64,000 bases of DNA, taken from NCBI RefSeq assembly GCF_047601025.1, contig NZ_JASGJZ010000001.1, positions 4,402,001 to 4,466,000 on the forward strand, written 5' to 3'. Under the pieces are notes generated by a model. The model saw nothing but the letters and a program-made list of their open reading frames with translations. It searched no databases and was not told where the DNA came from. Each line of letters starts with the position of its first letter. Position 1 is the stretch's first letter. This document shows, piece by piece, positions 8,849 to 18,493 of this stretch. This DNA comes from Pseudorhodoferax sp047601025. Lineage in GTDB: Bacteria; Pseudomonadota; Gammaproteobacteria; Burkholderiales; Burkholderiaceae_C. A program made the position numbers and the translations under genes.

Positions 8849-10270
8849 ATGACCCAGACCATCATCGAGCGGCTGGCCGCGTTCTCGGCCGACACCGACA
8901 TCGGCCGGCTGCCCGCGAACGTCATCGACGAATGCAAGCGCGACGTGCTCGACACCCTGGGCGTCGCGCTCGCGGGCATCGACCACCCCAAGGGCCGCAT
9001 CGGCATCGAGGCGGGCAAGCGCCTGGGCGGCATCGGCGGCACGGCGACCATCATCGGCAGCGGCGAGAAATCCACGCCCCACGGCGCGGCCTTCGCCAAC
9101 GGCGAACTGGTCAACGCGCTCGACGCCGACTCGGTGCTGCTGCCCGGCCACGTCAGCCCCTACGTGCTGCCCGGCGCGTTCGCCACGGCGGAGTCGCAAC
9201 GCCGCTCGGGCAAGGACCTGATCGCCGCCGTCGCCGTGTCGCATGAAATCTCCTACCGCCTGGGCGCGGCCATGAGCGGCTACCGCGACACCAAGGACGG
9301 CAAGGCCTCCAGCTCCTCCATCGTCGGCTACAGCAGCACCGCCTTCGGCGCCACCGCATCGGCAGGCAAGCTGCGCGGGCTGGATGCCGAAAAGCTCGCC
9401 AACGCCCTGGGCATCGCCGCCGCCACCGCGCCCGTCAACTCGCAGCGCGCCTGGTTCATGCACGCGCCCACGGCCACCATCAAGTACCAGATGGCGGGCG
9501 CGCTGACCAACGTGGCGCTGTCCGCCGTCGATATGGGCGACCTGGGCCACCGGGGCGATTGGCTGATGCTGGACGACGAGGAACACGGCTATCCCGCTTT
9601 CGTCGGCACCGCGCGCTGGTCGCCCGAGCTGCTGACCACCGGCCTGGGCGAGGACTGGCGCTTCCCGGCCTTCCAGATGTACAAGCCGTACCCGCACTGC
9701 CGCGTGATGCATGCGCCGCTGGACCTGCTGATCGACCTCATCGCGCAGCACGACATCAAGGTGGACGAGATCGAAAGCATCACCTCCTACGGCGAGGGCT
9801 GGGCCTACGAGCTGCCGTGCTTCACCAACCGCAAGATATTGCTCCAGCACGACGCGCAGTTCTGCTTCGCGCACGGCCTGGCCGTCGCGGCGCACCGCAT
9901 CCCGCCGGGCCGCCAGTGGCAGGACGAGGCGGTGGTCTTCGACCCCTCGGTCATGGCGCTGATGAACAAGGTGCAGCTCAAGACGCACCCGACCTACTTC
10001 CAGTCGATCTCGGCCGACATCCTGAGCCGTCCCTCGCGCGTCGAGATCCAGGCGCGCGGCCAGACGTTCGCGGCCGAAAAGGGCTTCCCCAAGGGCATGC
10101 GCTCGTCCGATCCGGCCACCTACATGACCAACGAGGAACTGGTGGGCAAGTTCCGCACCTTCGTCGATGGCATCCTGCCGGCCGCCACCATCGACCAGGT
10201 CGTGGACAGCGTGCTGCACCTGGAGCAGGTCGAGGACTTCGGCGCCATCATGCGCGTGCTCGTGCGGTAA
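8849..10270 (+). CDS. MmgE/PrpD family protein
   Basis: The 473-residue protein belongs to the family of 2-methylcitrate dehydratase PrpD, immune-responsive gene 1 cis-aconitate decarboxylase and iminodisuccinate epimerase. Visible family features are the start LPANVIDECKRDVLDTLGVALAG, the HGAAFANGELVNALDADS region and YKPYPHCRVMHAPLD (the conserved YKPYPxCR). The ATG at 8849 has GGGAGA in front of it. It closes the acyl-CoA operon, so it probably acts on a small di- or tricarboxylic acid formed in the same pathway. Most members are uncharacterised, and the reaction here could be dehydration, decarboxylation or isomerisation. Confidence 0.88.
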   Translation: MTQTIIERLAAFSADTDIGRLPANVIDECKRDVLDTLGVALAGIDHPKGRIGIEAGKRLGGIGGTATIIGSGEKSTPHGAAFANGELVNALDADSVLLPGHVSPYVLPGAFATAESQRRSGKDLIAAVAVSHEISYRLGAAMSGYRDTKDGKASSSSIVGYSSTAFGATASAGKLRGLDAEKLANALGIAAATAPVNSQRAWFMHAPTATIKYQMAGALTNVALSAVDMGDLGHRGDWLMLDDEEHGYPAFVGTARWSPELLTTGLGEDWRFPAFQMYKPYPHCRVMHAPLDLLIDLIAQHDIKVDEIESITSYGEGWAYELPCFTNRKILLQHDAQFCFAHGLAVAAHRIPPGRQWQDEAVVFDPSVMALMNKVQLKTHPTYFQSISADILSRPSRVEIQARGQTFAAEKGFPKGMRSSDPATYMTNEELVGKFRTFVDGILPAATIDQVVDSVLHLEQVEDFGAIMRVLVR

Positions 10271-10289
10271 TAGGCGCCGTTCCTTTCCG

Positions 10290-10307
10290 CGCCCGCGAGG
10301 GCGGGCG
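10290..10307. terminator. GC hairpin between convergent genes (weak terminator candidate)
   Basis: CGCCCGC-GAGG-GCGGGCG forms a perfect 7-bp stem 20 bp after the MmgE/PrpD stop and between convergent genes. No run of T follows, so intrinsic termination would be weak. The rest of the 225-bp gap to the next gene shows nothing recognisable. Confidence 0.35.
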
Positions 10308-10495
10308 TCGGGTCGCGCGTTCGGCCCGGCTGCGAGGCGCGGATGTGCTGGACGATCTCCTGCGGCAAGAAGAGGCGTGGCGCGCGGCAGCAGCCGCGCC
10401 GGGCCGGGCCGGGCCGGTTGAGCATCACCGCGTCTCGGCGCGCCGGCGCGACGAATCGTCCAGCGGCCACGGGAGCATCGAGGGGTGTGTGCGAT

Positions 10496-11467
10496 TCAGG
10501 AGCGCTTGATCAGCTCCGCCACACGCCGCCAGCGCGCGTCCTCCGCGGGCACGCTGGCCTGGAATTCGCTGTGCTCCATCAGTTCCACGTACATCGATTG
10601 CTTGTCGCAGAACGCCTTGAACTCCGGCGAGCGGGCGATCTTCGCCATGGCGTCGGACACCATGGACACCATCGGCTGGGGCGTTTTGGCGGGAGCGAAC
10701 GAGCCCATCCACGACGCGACCTCGAAGCCGGGAATGCCGCTTTCGATGCCCGTGGGCACGTCGGGCAGGGCTTCCCAGCGGTTGCGGCTGGTCACCGCCA
10801 ATGCGCGCAGGCGGCCGGCCTTGATGAGCGGCACCACGCCGCCCGAGCCCTGGCAGGTGAAGGCGACGACGCCGGCCACGGTGTCGGTGACGGCCTGCGT
10901 GTTGCCCTTGTAGGGGATGTGCTTGGCCTTGGTGCCCGTCAGGTCGTTCATGATGACGGTGCACAGGTGCGAGGTGCTGCCCACGCCGCCCGAGCCGTAG
11001 TCGATCTCGCCGGGCTTGGCCTTCATCGCGGCGAGCAGGTCGGCCAGGGTCTTGTAGGGAGAGTTCGTCGCCACCACCACGGCCAGCGCGGCGCTGCAGA
11101 TGCGGGCGATGGCCGAGAAGTCCTTGACCGGGTCGTAGGTGGCCGAGGCTTCGCCCGAGTAGCGCGCGGAAAAGTGCGTCACACCCGTGAACAGCAGCGT
11201 GTGGCCGTCGGCCGGCGACTTGGCCACGGCATCGCTGCCGATCGCGCCGCCCGCACCGGGACGGTTTTCCACGATGACGGGAACGCCCAGCATCTTGGAC
11301 AGCGGCTCGGACACGAAGCGCGCTGCGGCATCCACGGTCGCTCCCGGGGAGGCGGCCACCATCAGGCGGATGGGTTTGCCGGCGATGGGCTGGGCCAGCG
11401 CCACGGAAGTGCCCAGGGCCGATGGCAGAGCGGGCAGGGCTTGCAGAAGTTGGCGGCGTGAAACCAT
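10496..11467 (-). CDS. Bug/TctC-family tripartite tricarboxylate receptor
   Basis: The 323-residue periplasmic solute-binding protein starts with an export signal with paired arginines (VSRRQLLQALP) and a cleavage site near residue 25 (VALA-Q). The Bug signature follows: KPIRLMVAASPGATVD, then VIVENRPGAGGAIGSDAV and GHTLLFT. Later blocks are KHIPYKGNTQA and LPDVPTGIESGIPGFE. These receptors bind small carboxylates or related compounds for TctAB permeases, but no TctAB gene is in the window, so it is an orphan receptor. It is convergent with the MmgE/PrpD gene and probably captures the acid used by one of the adjacent clusters. Ligand unknown. Confidence 0.9.
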   Translation of the reverse strand: MVSRRQLLQALPALPSALGTSVALAQPIAGKPIRLMVAASPGATVDAAARFVSEPLSKMLGVPVIVENRPGAGGAIGSDAVAKSPADGHTLLFTGVTHFSARYSGEASATYDPVKDFSAIARICSAALAVVVATNSPYKTLADLLAAMKAKPGEIDYGSGGVGSTSHLCTVIMNDLTGTKAKHIPYKGNTQAVTDTVAGVVAFTCQGSGGVVPLIKAGRLRALAVTSRNRWEALPDVPTGIESGIPGFEVASWMGSFAPAKTPQPMVSMVSDAMAKIARSPEFKAFCDKQSMYVELMEHSEFQASVPAEDARWRRVAELIKRS

Positions 11468-11564
11468 GGTGGATCTTTTCGAGTGAGTGGATGCTTGTTG
11501 GAGAAAGGGGGAGGCATCGGCGCGATGCGCAGGCGCCGGACTCTCCAGGAAGGGGAGGCGGCGC

Positions 11565-12425
11565 TCAGGGCGCCAGCTGCGCCGACAGGGCCAGGGCGGA
11601 TGCCTCGGCCGCGCAGTCCGCGGCCGGCGGCTGCCGGCCCGCTGCGCGGGCCTGGGCCACTTCTGCCCGGGCGGCGGCGACCTGGGCGTTGAACACGTCG
11701 TTGGCGCGCAGGCGGGCCACGGTGGCCGCGCCCATCAGGCGGCCCGCTTCGATGTCGCTCTTCCAGTGCACGCCGCAGATGCCGCGGCTCTGGCCATAGG
11801 CGCGGCCGCGCTGCAGCAGCGCGTCGGTGCGTTCAGGTGCGATCTCGGTCAGCACCTCGGCCCAGGCCCAGCCGACGGCCGAGTGGCCGGACGGGTAGGA
11901 GCCGCTCTTTCTGAGCGACGCTTCGTCCTGCGGCGTGCAGCTCGGTGCGTTGAACACCACGAAGGGGCGGGGGCGCATGTACTTGTTCTTGGCCTTCTGC
12001 GTGGCGTCGGCCGCGTCGGTCAAGGTACGGCGCAGCAGCATGTACAGGTGCGGCGTGGCCTGTTCGGAGACGGGGACGCCGAGCGCGCAGGCGAACGTCG
12101 ACGCGGCGGCCGGAAACATCAGCTCCGCGTCCTTGGCCGCCTGCGCGCCGCGCGGCCCGCTTTGCAGCGCCGTCAGCGTGCGGTAGGCCTGCACGTCGTC
12201 GGCCTGCGCGGTCGAGCCTTCGGCCGGCGGGGCCGCGAGCAGGGCCGCGGTGTCGGGGTACTCGTCGCGCGTCAGGTAGCCCTTGGGCATGGTGTACGGG
12301 CCGAGCTTGACGGTCCCGACCTCGGCCAGCGTGACGGGCGGCTTCGGGATGCCGGTGCAGGCGCTGGCCAGCAGCGCGCAGGCGATCGTGGCGGCAACGG
12401 GCCGCAGGGGCGATGGGGTCCGCAT
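11565..12425 (-). CDS. class A non-specific acid phosphatase, probable lipoprotein
   Basis: The 286-residue PAP2-superfamily protein carries the full bacterial class A signature: K144-x6-R151-P152, then YPSGH at 177-181, then S213-R214-x5-H220-x3-D224. These residues bind phosphate and form the phosphohistidine intermediate. The N-terminus has a hydrophobic signal ending in LLASAC (Cys23), a lipobox-like site with Ala rather than Leu at -3, so it may be anchored to a membrane facing the periplasm. It would release phosphate from organic phosphomonoesters such as nucleotides. It lies 41 bp downstream of an MmgE/PrpD gene without an obvious functional link. Confidence 0.9.
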   Translation of the reverse strand: MRTPSPLRPVAATIACALLASACTGIPKPPVTLAEVGTVKLGPYTMPKGYLTRDEYPDTAALLAAPPAEGSTAQADDVQAYRTLTALQSGPRGAQAAKDAELMFPAAASTFACALGVPVSEQATPHLYMLLRRTLTDAADATQKAKNKYMRPRPFVVFNAPSCTPQDEASLRKSGSYPSGHSAVGWAWAEVLTEIAPERTDALLQRGRAYGQSRGICGVHWKSDIEAGRLMGAATVARLRANDVFNAQVAAARAEVAQARAAGRQPPAADCAAEASALALSAQLAP

Positions 12426-12466
12426 GCGGGTGTCTCCTTGTTGGCGTCGTGAGGATGCGGGGCGGA

Positions 12467-13873
12467 CTATTGCGCGGCCGCGCACATGGCCGTCAGGTCG
12501 GCCGCCTTCATCTTCGGGTCCATGGTGCGCAACGCGGCCAGCAACTGGCTGGCGCGTCCTTCGCCCAGCACGCCGGCGGTCAATTCCATGAACTTGGCAT
12601 CCTGCTCGTGCTCGGGCATGGGGTTCGTGTCGGTGCCGATCGGATCCGCCACGAACACATGCTCGGAGCTGCCGTCCTTGAACGTGACCGTGGCGTCGGC
12701 GACGAATTTGCCGGGATGGTCCCGCTCCAGCGCGGGCTCCTCGGTGATGCGGATGCTGCGCGCCGTGGCGACGACCGGCTCCATGTCCACCTTGCCTGCG
12801 AGGTAGTCGCGGTGGACGCGGTAGCCGTTGCCCATGCCCTGCAACGTGAACGCCGCCTGGATGGGCAGGCTGAACTGCACATGCTCGATGTTCCTGGGCG
12901 TGTAGGCGTTGGCGTTGGCGGTGCCGACCACGACGTTGAAATGGGGCGTGATCTTCAGGTGGACGTCGGCGATCTCGGCGCGGCGTGCGGCGAAGGGGCG
13001 CAGCGCGTCGATGTAGGCGTGCGTGCAATAGCAGGCGCAGTAGGCCTTGAGCCAGACGGTGGCGATCTCGAAAGGCCGGCCCGATGCGAAGCGCTGCTCG
13101 GGCGCCTCGCCCGCCGGGCGTTGCAGGAAGGTCTTGAAGAAGCCCTTGTTGCCGCTCAGGAAGGCGCGCGGCCCGGTGATGCCGGCGCGGGCCATGTCGG
13201 CCGCCGCCATGCCGTTGCGCGTGCCGATGCCGGCATGGATGCGCTTGATGGAGCCGCCGGTGGAGCTGTATTCGGTGGTGCCCGAGACGTGGCTCAGCGC
13301 GATCGCCAGCGCATGCAGCGTGGTCTCGGCGTCGAAGCCGCGCAGCTTGGCCGCCACCGCCGCGGCGCCGAAGTTCGACAGCGTGCCGTGCGGGTGGAAG
13401 CCGCGCTGCAGCAGCTCGGGCGCGGCCAGCACGCCGAGGCGCGCATAGACCTCGTAGCCCGCGACCATCGCGGTGATGACCTCCTCGAGCGACGAGCCCA
13501 GCTCCTCGCCGATCGCCAGCGCGGCCGGGATCACGCAGCTGCCCGGATGGCTGTAGCTGGGGCCGTGGGCGTCGTCGTATTCGAAGCCGTGGCCGTACGA
13601 GCCGTTGACGAAGGCGGCATCGGCGGCGCTCATGGTCAGCGCGGAGGCGCTCACGCGGCTCTTGCCGGGGCGCTGCTGGGTGATGGCGTATTGCAGCAGC
13701 TGCTCGGACCACGGCATCTTCGAGATGCCGATCTGCAGCGCGAGCTGGTCGCGCATCAGGCGGTTGACGCCGGCGAGCGCGGGGGCGTCGATGTGCTCGT
13801 ACCGCAGTTCCTGGACGAAGCGCACCAGCGCCTGTTCCAGCGGCGGGCAGTTGAGGGGGGAGGTGGTGGTCAT
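12467..13873 (-). CDS. MmgE/PrpD family protein
   Basis: The 468-residue protein has the family features of a PrpD fold: GHGFEYDDAHGPSYSHPG near residue 110, TEYSSTGGSIKRIHAG, and KAYCACYCTHAYIDAL in the position of YKPYPxC. It is a close relative of the protein at 54638-56047, which shares TEFTATGGSIKRAHAG and FKAYCCCGAHHAYVDAM. That subgroup is distinct from the classical 2-methylcitrate dehydratases. The ATG at 13873 was preferred because the upstream extension has no family similarity. It is downstream of the Liv-type transporter genes on the same strand, so the transporter may import its substrate. Confidence 0.85.
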   Translation of the reverse strand: MTTTSPLNCPPLEQALVRFVQELRYEHIDAPALAGVNRLMRDQLALQIGISKMPWSEQLLQYAITQQRPGKSRVSASALTMSAADAAFVNGSYGHGFEYDDAHGPSYSHPGSCVIPAALAIGEELGSSLEEVITAMVAGYEVYARLGVLAAPELLQRGFHPHGTLSNFGAAAVAAKLRGFDAETTLHALAIALSHVSGTTEYSSTGGSIKRIHAGIGTRNGMAAADMARAGITGPRAFLSGNKGFFKTFLQRPAGEAPEQRFASGRPFEIATVWLKAYCACYCTHAYIDALRPFAARRAEIADVHLKITPHFNVVVGTANANAYTPRNIEHVQFSLPIQAAFTLQGMGNGYRVHRDYLAGKVDMEPVVATARSIRITEEPALERDHPGKFVADATVTFKDGSSEHVFVADPIGTDTNPMPEHEQDAKFMELTAGVLGEGRASQLLAALRTMDPKMKAADLTAMCAAAQ

Positions 13874-13950
13874 GGTTCCTCGCTGTCGAAAGATGGCAGC
13901 CGGCGATGGGCCGGCTGGCACGGGAACGGATTTCCCGTCGGGGTTGTTTC

Positions 13951-14709
<759 letters not shown>

Positions 14710-14712
14710 CGA

Positions 14713-15486
14713 TCAGCTTCCCAGGTAGGCCTCGATCACCACCGGATCGGCTAGCACCGTCTCGGGCGGGCCCTCGGCGATCAGCCGGCCGGACGCCACC
14801 ACGTACAGGTGCGAGCAGATCTGCGTGACGAAGCGCATGTTGTGCTCGATCAGCAGGATGGCCACGCCCTCGGCGGCCACCTCGCTGAAGATGCGGCCCA
14901 GGCTGGCGGCCTCGGCATCGTTCATGCCGGCCACCGGCTCGTCCAGCAGCAGCAGCTTGGGCTTCATCGCCAGCGCCCGCATCATCTCGATGCGCCGCTG
15001 GTGGCCGTAGGAGAGGGTGCCCGCGCGGTGCTCGGCCAGCTCGGCCATGCCGAAGCGTTCCAGCAGCGCCATGGCCTCGCGCAGGTGTTCCCGCTGCTCG
15101 GTCCGCGCCGACGGCAGGCCCAGCAGGTTGGACCACAGGCCGGTGCGCTGGTGCGCGTGCAGGCCCGAGAGCACGTTGTCCAGCACCGTGCCCTCGGTCA
15201 CCAGGCGGATGTTCTGGAAGGTGCGCGCCATGCCGGCGCGCGCCAGGTCGGCCGCCTCCACCTGGCTCACGTCCCGTCCGTCGAACAGCACCCGGCCCGA
15301 GGTGAGCTTGAGGATGCCCATGATCAGGTTCACCACCGTGGTCTTGCCCGCCCCGTTCGGGCCGATCAGGCCGGTGATGGTGCCCGGCGGCGCCGAGATG
15401 CTCAGGCCGTCGACCGCGGGCAGGCCGCCGAAGCGCCGGCCGACGTTGTCGAGCTGCAGCACGGGGGATGCGGTGCGGTCGTTCAT
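14713..15486 (-). CDS. livG: ABC transporter ATP-binding protein, LivG type
   Basis: The 257-residue ATPase has Walker A GPNGAGKTT, LivG-type ARTFQNIRL after the Q-loop, signature LSYGHQRRIEMMRAL and Walker B LLLLDEPVAGMN. The longer helical insertion around GLHAHQRTGLWSNLLGLPSA is usual for LivG. It overlaps the LivM-type permease gene by 4 bp, showing tight translational coupling. It forms a heterodimer with the LivF-type protein. Confidence 0.92.
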   Translation of the reverse strand: MNDRTASPVLQLDNVGRRFGGLPAVDGLSISAPPGTITGLIGPNGAGKTTVVNLIMGILKLTSGRVLFDGRDVSQVEAADLARAGMARTFQNIRLVTEGTVLDNVLSGLHAHQRTGLWSNLLGLPSARTEQREHLREAMALLERFGMAELAEHRAGTLSYGHQRRIEMMRALAMKPKLLLLDEPVAGMNDAEAASLGRIFSEVAAEGVAILLIEHNMRFVTQICSHLYVVASGRLIAEGPPETVLADPVVIEAYLGS

Positions 15487-16364
15487 GCGGCACCTCCCTT
15501 GGCGGACCGGGCCATGCCGCGGCGCACGCGCCGGTCATGGCGCCAGGAGCGCAGCGTGTCGGCGATGCCGTGCGGCAGGTAGATGATGATCATCATCAGC
15601 AAGGCGCCCTGCACCACGCCGCGGTAGTCGGCGAACACCCGTACGAACTCGGGCAGCGTGGTCAGCACGGCCGAGCCCACCAGCGGTCCCCAGATCGAGG
15701 TGGTGCCGCCCAGCACGCTCGACGCCAGCGCGTGCACCAGCATGCCGAAGCCGAATTCCTCAGGCGAGATGGCGTAGGAGTTGCACGCGTGCAGCGCCCC
15801 GGCGAGCCCGGCGATCAGGCCCGACAGCGCCATCGCCAGCCGCTGGTGGTAGGCCACGCGGATACCCAGCGACACGGCCACCGTCTCGTCGGCGCGGATC
15901 ACGTCCATCGCGCGGCCCAGGCTGTACTTGCCCAGCGTCCAGGTCAGCAGCATGCAGACGGCCACGATCACCACCAGCCAGCCGGTGGTCGCCACCTTGG
16001 GGATGCCGGAGATGCCCAGCACGCCGTTGGTCACGCTGTCCCAGTTCTGCGCGATGGTCACCATCACCTGCACCAGCGCCAGCGTGGCCAGGGCCTGGAA
16101 CACGCCGCGCAGGCGCGACAGCGGGTAGGCCATCAGCGCGCTGAGGACGCCCGCCAGCACCATGCCGCAGGCGATGGCCAGCGGCGCGGGCCAGGCGTAG
16201 TTGACGGTCAGGATGGCGGCGGTGTAGGCGCCGACGGCGGCATACGCGGCCGTCCCGATGGAGAACGTCCCCGCGCGCAGCACCACGGCCTGGCTCATGG
16301 CCAGCAGCGCGTAGATCAGCACGTGGTCGAGGACCGAGCTGTAGGAGAGGAGGTAGTCGATCAT
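15483..16364 (-). CDS. livM: branched-chain-type ABC permease, LivM type
   Basis: The 293-residue inner-membrane permease begins MIDYLLSYSSVLDHVLIY and has about eight to nine hydrophobic segments. The EAA-like loop VAVSLGIRVAYHQRLAMALSGLIAGLAGALHA is typical of LivM. LivM proteins are often longer; this one has the compact form common in catabolic HAAT systems. The start at 16364 overlaps the stop of the LivH-type gene by 4 bp (ATGA). It pairs with LivH to form the channel. Confidence 0.9.
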   Translation of the reverse strand: MIDYLLSYSSVLDHVLIYALLAMSQAVVLRAGTFSIGTAAYAAVGAYTAAILTVNYAWPAPLAIACGMVLAGVLSALMAYPLSRLRGVFQALATLALVQVMVTIAQNWDSVTNGVLGISGIPKVATTGWLVVIVAVCMLLTWTLGKYSLGRAMDVIRADETVAVSLGIRVAYHQRLAMALSGLIAGLAGALHACNSYAISPEEFGFGMLVHALASSVLGGTTSIWGPLVGSAVLTTLPEFVRVFADYRGVVQGALLMMIIIYLPHGIADTLRSWRHDRRVRRGMARSAKGGAA

Positions 16365-17254
16365 TGGCGCTGCACCCGCATCACCGCCCCCGGCTTGCCG
16401 AACAGGCCCGTCGGACGGATCAGGATGATGACGAACAGGATGATGAAGGCGATGGCGTCGGCCGCGGCGGACGAGATGTAGGCGTAGGCCAGCGTCTGCA
16501 CCACGCCGATGATGACGCCGCCCACCAGCGAGCCGGCGATGCTGCCCAGGCCCCCGAGGATGATGATGACGAAGGCGCGCATCAGGAACGGCTCGCCCAT
16601 CAGGAAGTGCACCGAGTTGAACGCCAGCCCGATCATCACGCCGGCGAAGCCCGCCAGCGCCCCGGAGATGAAGAACACCTGGATGTTCACCCACTCCGCG
16701 TTGATGCCCAGCAGCTGCGCCGTGCCTTCCGAATGCGCCACGCAGCGGATGCGCCGGCCCAGGCCGGTGTGGTAGAGCGCGTAGATCAGCGCCGCCACCA
16801 GGACCACGGCCGAGGCGACGATGATGAGCTGCAGCCGCTGCACCTGCAGCCCCAGGAACTCATAGGTCACCACCGGGAAGGTGTCGGGCGGGAACTGCCA
16901 CACCGCCGTGTTCGAAGCCTTCTGCGCCAGCGCCACCAGCGCGATGCTGGCGCCGATGGAGGTCAGGATGTAGGAGAACTCCGGCGCGTGGCGCCGCCGC
17001 AGGGGGCGGAAGGCCAGGAAGTCGAGCGCGACGGACAGCACCCCGCCCGCGAGCATGCCCACCAGCAGCGCGACGATGAAGGGGGCCTGGAACGCCGTGG
17101 CCACGTACAGGCCGGCGAAGGCGCCCCACATGAACACCGTGCCGTAGGCCATGTTCAGGATGTGGTTCACGCCGAACAGCAGCGTGAAGCCCAGTGCGAA
17201 CACCGCGAAGGTGCCGCCGACCACCAGGCCGTTGAGTAGCTGTTGGAGCAGCAT
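16361..17254 (-). CDS. livH: branched-chain-type ABC permease, LivH type
   Basis: The 297-residue inner-membrane permease shows the LivH start LLQQLLNGLVVGGTFAVFALGFTLLFGVNHILNMAYG and the later block ILGGLGSIAGSLVGGVIIGVVQTL. Around eight transmembrane segments are visible. It is the first of the four translocation genes and lies 86 bp downstream of a binding-protein gene, with a hairpin in the gap. Only one permease set is present for four binding proteins. Confidence 0.92.
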   Translation of the reverse strand: MLLQQLLNGLVVGGTFAVFALGFTLLFGVNHILNMAYGTVFMWGAFAGLYVATAFQAPFIVALLVGMLAGGVLSVALDFLAFRPLRRRHAPEFSYILTSIGASIALVALAQKASNTAVWQFPPDTFPVVTYEFLGLQVQRLQLIIVASAVVLVAALIYALYHTGLGRRIRCVAHSEGTAQLLGINAEWVNIQVFFISGALAGFAGVMIGLAFNSVHFLMGEPFLMRAFVIIILGGLGSIAGSLVGGVIIGVVQTLAYAYISSAAADAIAFIILFVIILIRPTGLFGKPGAVMRVQRQ

Positions 17255-17284
17255 GGGAAAGTCCTTCTACGATGCAGTGGACGG

Positions 17285-17309
17285 CCGGCCCTTGTGGTTC
17301 AAGGACCGG
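17285..17309 (-). other. intercistronic hairpin between binding protein and permease genes
   Basis: CCGG-C-CCTTG / CAAGG-A-CCGG pairs into a 9-bp stem with one internal mismatch and a five-base loop. Hairpins between a binding-protein gene and its permease genes commonly protect the upstream mRNA or partly terminate, giving more receptor than permease. That role is inferred from position. Confidence 0.4.
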
Positions 17310-17340
17310 GAGCCATGGCGGATGCGGCGATGCATGGTCG

Positions 17341-18465
17341 TCACGGCGCTGCGACGAACTTGCCGTTCTTGACGGTCAGCACGATGGCGCCGTAGCTGGG
17401 AACGCGGTCCTTCTGGTTCCACACGCCGGAGCCGCAGACGATGGGCACGTCATGGATCTCATGGTAGGCCTTGAGCACTTTCTCGCGCGTCGGGTTGGGG
17501 CCGGCCTGCTTGAGCGTCGCCAGCGCCACCTGGGCGAGGGAGTAGGCGGACCCGGCCCAGTTGTCGGGCTCCTCGCCCCAGCGCGCCTTGTAGGCGGCCT
17601 CGAAGGCCTTGTTCTGCGGGCGGTCGATGCCGGCGACGTAGTCCGACACGGCGATGGCGCCTTCCGATGCGGCGCCCGTCATGGTCAGGAACTTCTGGAA
17701 CACCATGGCGATGGTGCCGATGTAGCGCACCTTGTCGGGTATGCCCGCCTGGCGCAGCTGCAGCACGATGTTGGCCGACTGCTCGCCGTAGGTGGCGATG
17801 TAGACCGCGTCCACGTCCATGGACTTGAGCTTGGTGGCCAGCGGCAGGAAGTTGGAGTCGCTGGTGACCACGGCCTCTTCGGTCGCGATGGTGCCGCCGC
17901 CGGCCTTGATGGCGTCGCGGAAGGCGTTCTTGTACTCGATCAGGCCTTCGTTCGTGCGGTCGTAGACGATGGCGATCTTCCTGGCCGGCGTCTTCTCGAG
18001 CACGTACTTGGCCACCAGGGGGCTGACCACCGACGGGGCCTGCTGGTACTTGAGCGTCCAGGGGCCGGGTTTGAGCACCACGTCCGAGGTGGCGAAGCTC
18101 AGGTTGGGCGTCTTCCTGTCGTTGAAGATGGCCGCCACGGTCGCGCTGTCGGTCGAGGTGGACGGGCCCAGCACCAGCACGGCGCGATCGCGGTCGATGG
18201 CCTGGTTGGCCAGGTTGATGGCCTGGCCCTTGTCGCTGGCGTTGTCGCGTTCGATCAGGTTGATCTTCTGGCCGCCCACGCCGCCGTTCTGGTTGAACTC
18301 GTCGACGGCCAGCCGGATGGCCTTGCGGTAGGGGTCGCCCGCGAACGCCGCCGCTCCCGTCACGGCCTGGATGGACACCACGGGAATGTCTTGCGCCTGG
18401 GCCACGGCCCCGAGCGAGAGGAGGGCCGCGGCGAGGAGTCCGCGGATGCGTCGTATGGATTGCAT
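17341..18465 (-). CDS. branched-chain-type ABC substrate-binding protein 1
   Basis: The 374-residue periplasmic type I binding protein (Peripla_BP_6, LivJ/K group) has a signal peptide ending AVAQA-QDIPV. The family core is IERDNASDKGQAINLANQAI followed by VLGPSTSTDS and a C-terminal WNQKDRVPSYGAIVL block. It is one of four closely related paralogues in tandem (others at 18494, 21149 and 22313). CAGGAGACA lies just before the ATG. It is the copy closest to the permease genes. The ligand is unknown; the group also binds aromatic and small aliphatic carboxylates. Confidence 0.92.
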   Translation of the reverse strand: MQSIRRIRGLLAAALLSLGAVAQAQDIPVVSIQAVTGAAAFAGDPYRKAIRLAVDEFNQNGGVGGQKINLIERDNASDKGQAINLANQAIDRDRAVLVLGPSTSTDSATVAAIFNDRKTPNLSFATSDVVLKPGPWTLKYQQAPSVVSPLVAKYVLEKTPARKIAIVYDRTNEGLIEYKNAFRDAIKAGGGTIATEEAVVTSDSNFLPLATKLKSMDVDAVYIATYGEQSANIVLQLRQAGIPDKVRYIGTIAMVFQKFLTMTGAASEGAIAVSDYVAGIDRPQNKAFEAAYKARWGEEPDNWAGSAYSLAQVALATLKQAGPNPTREKVLKAYHEIHDVPIVCGSGVWNQKDRVPSYGAIVLTVKNGKFVAAP

Positions 18466-18493
18466 GGAATGTCTCCTGGATGTAGTGGAAGGC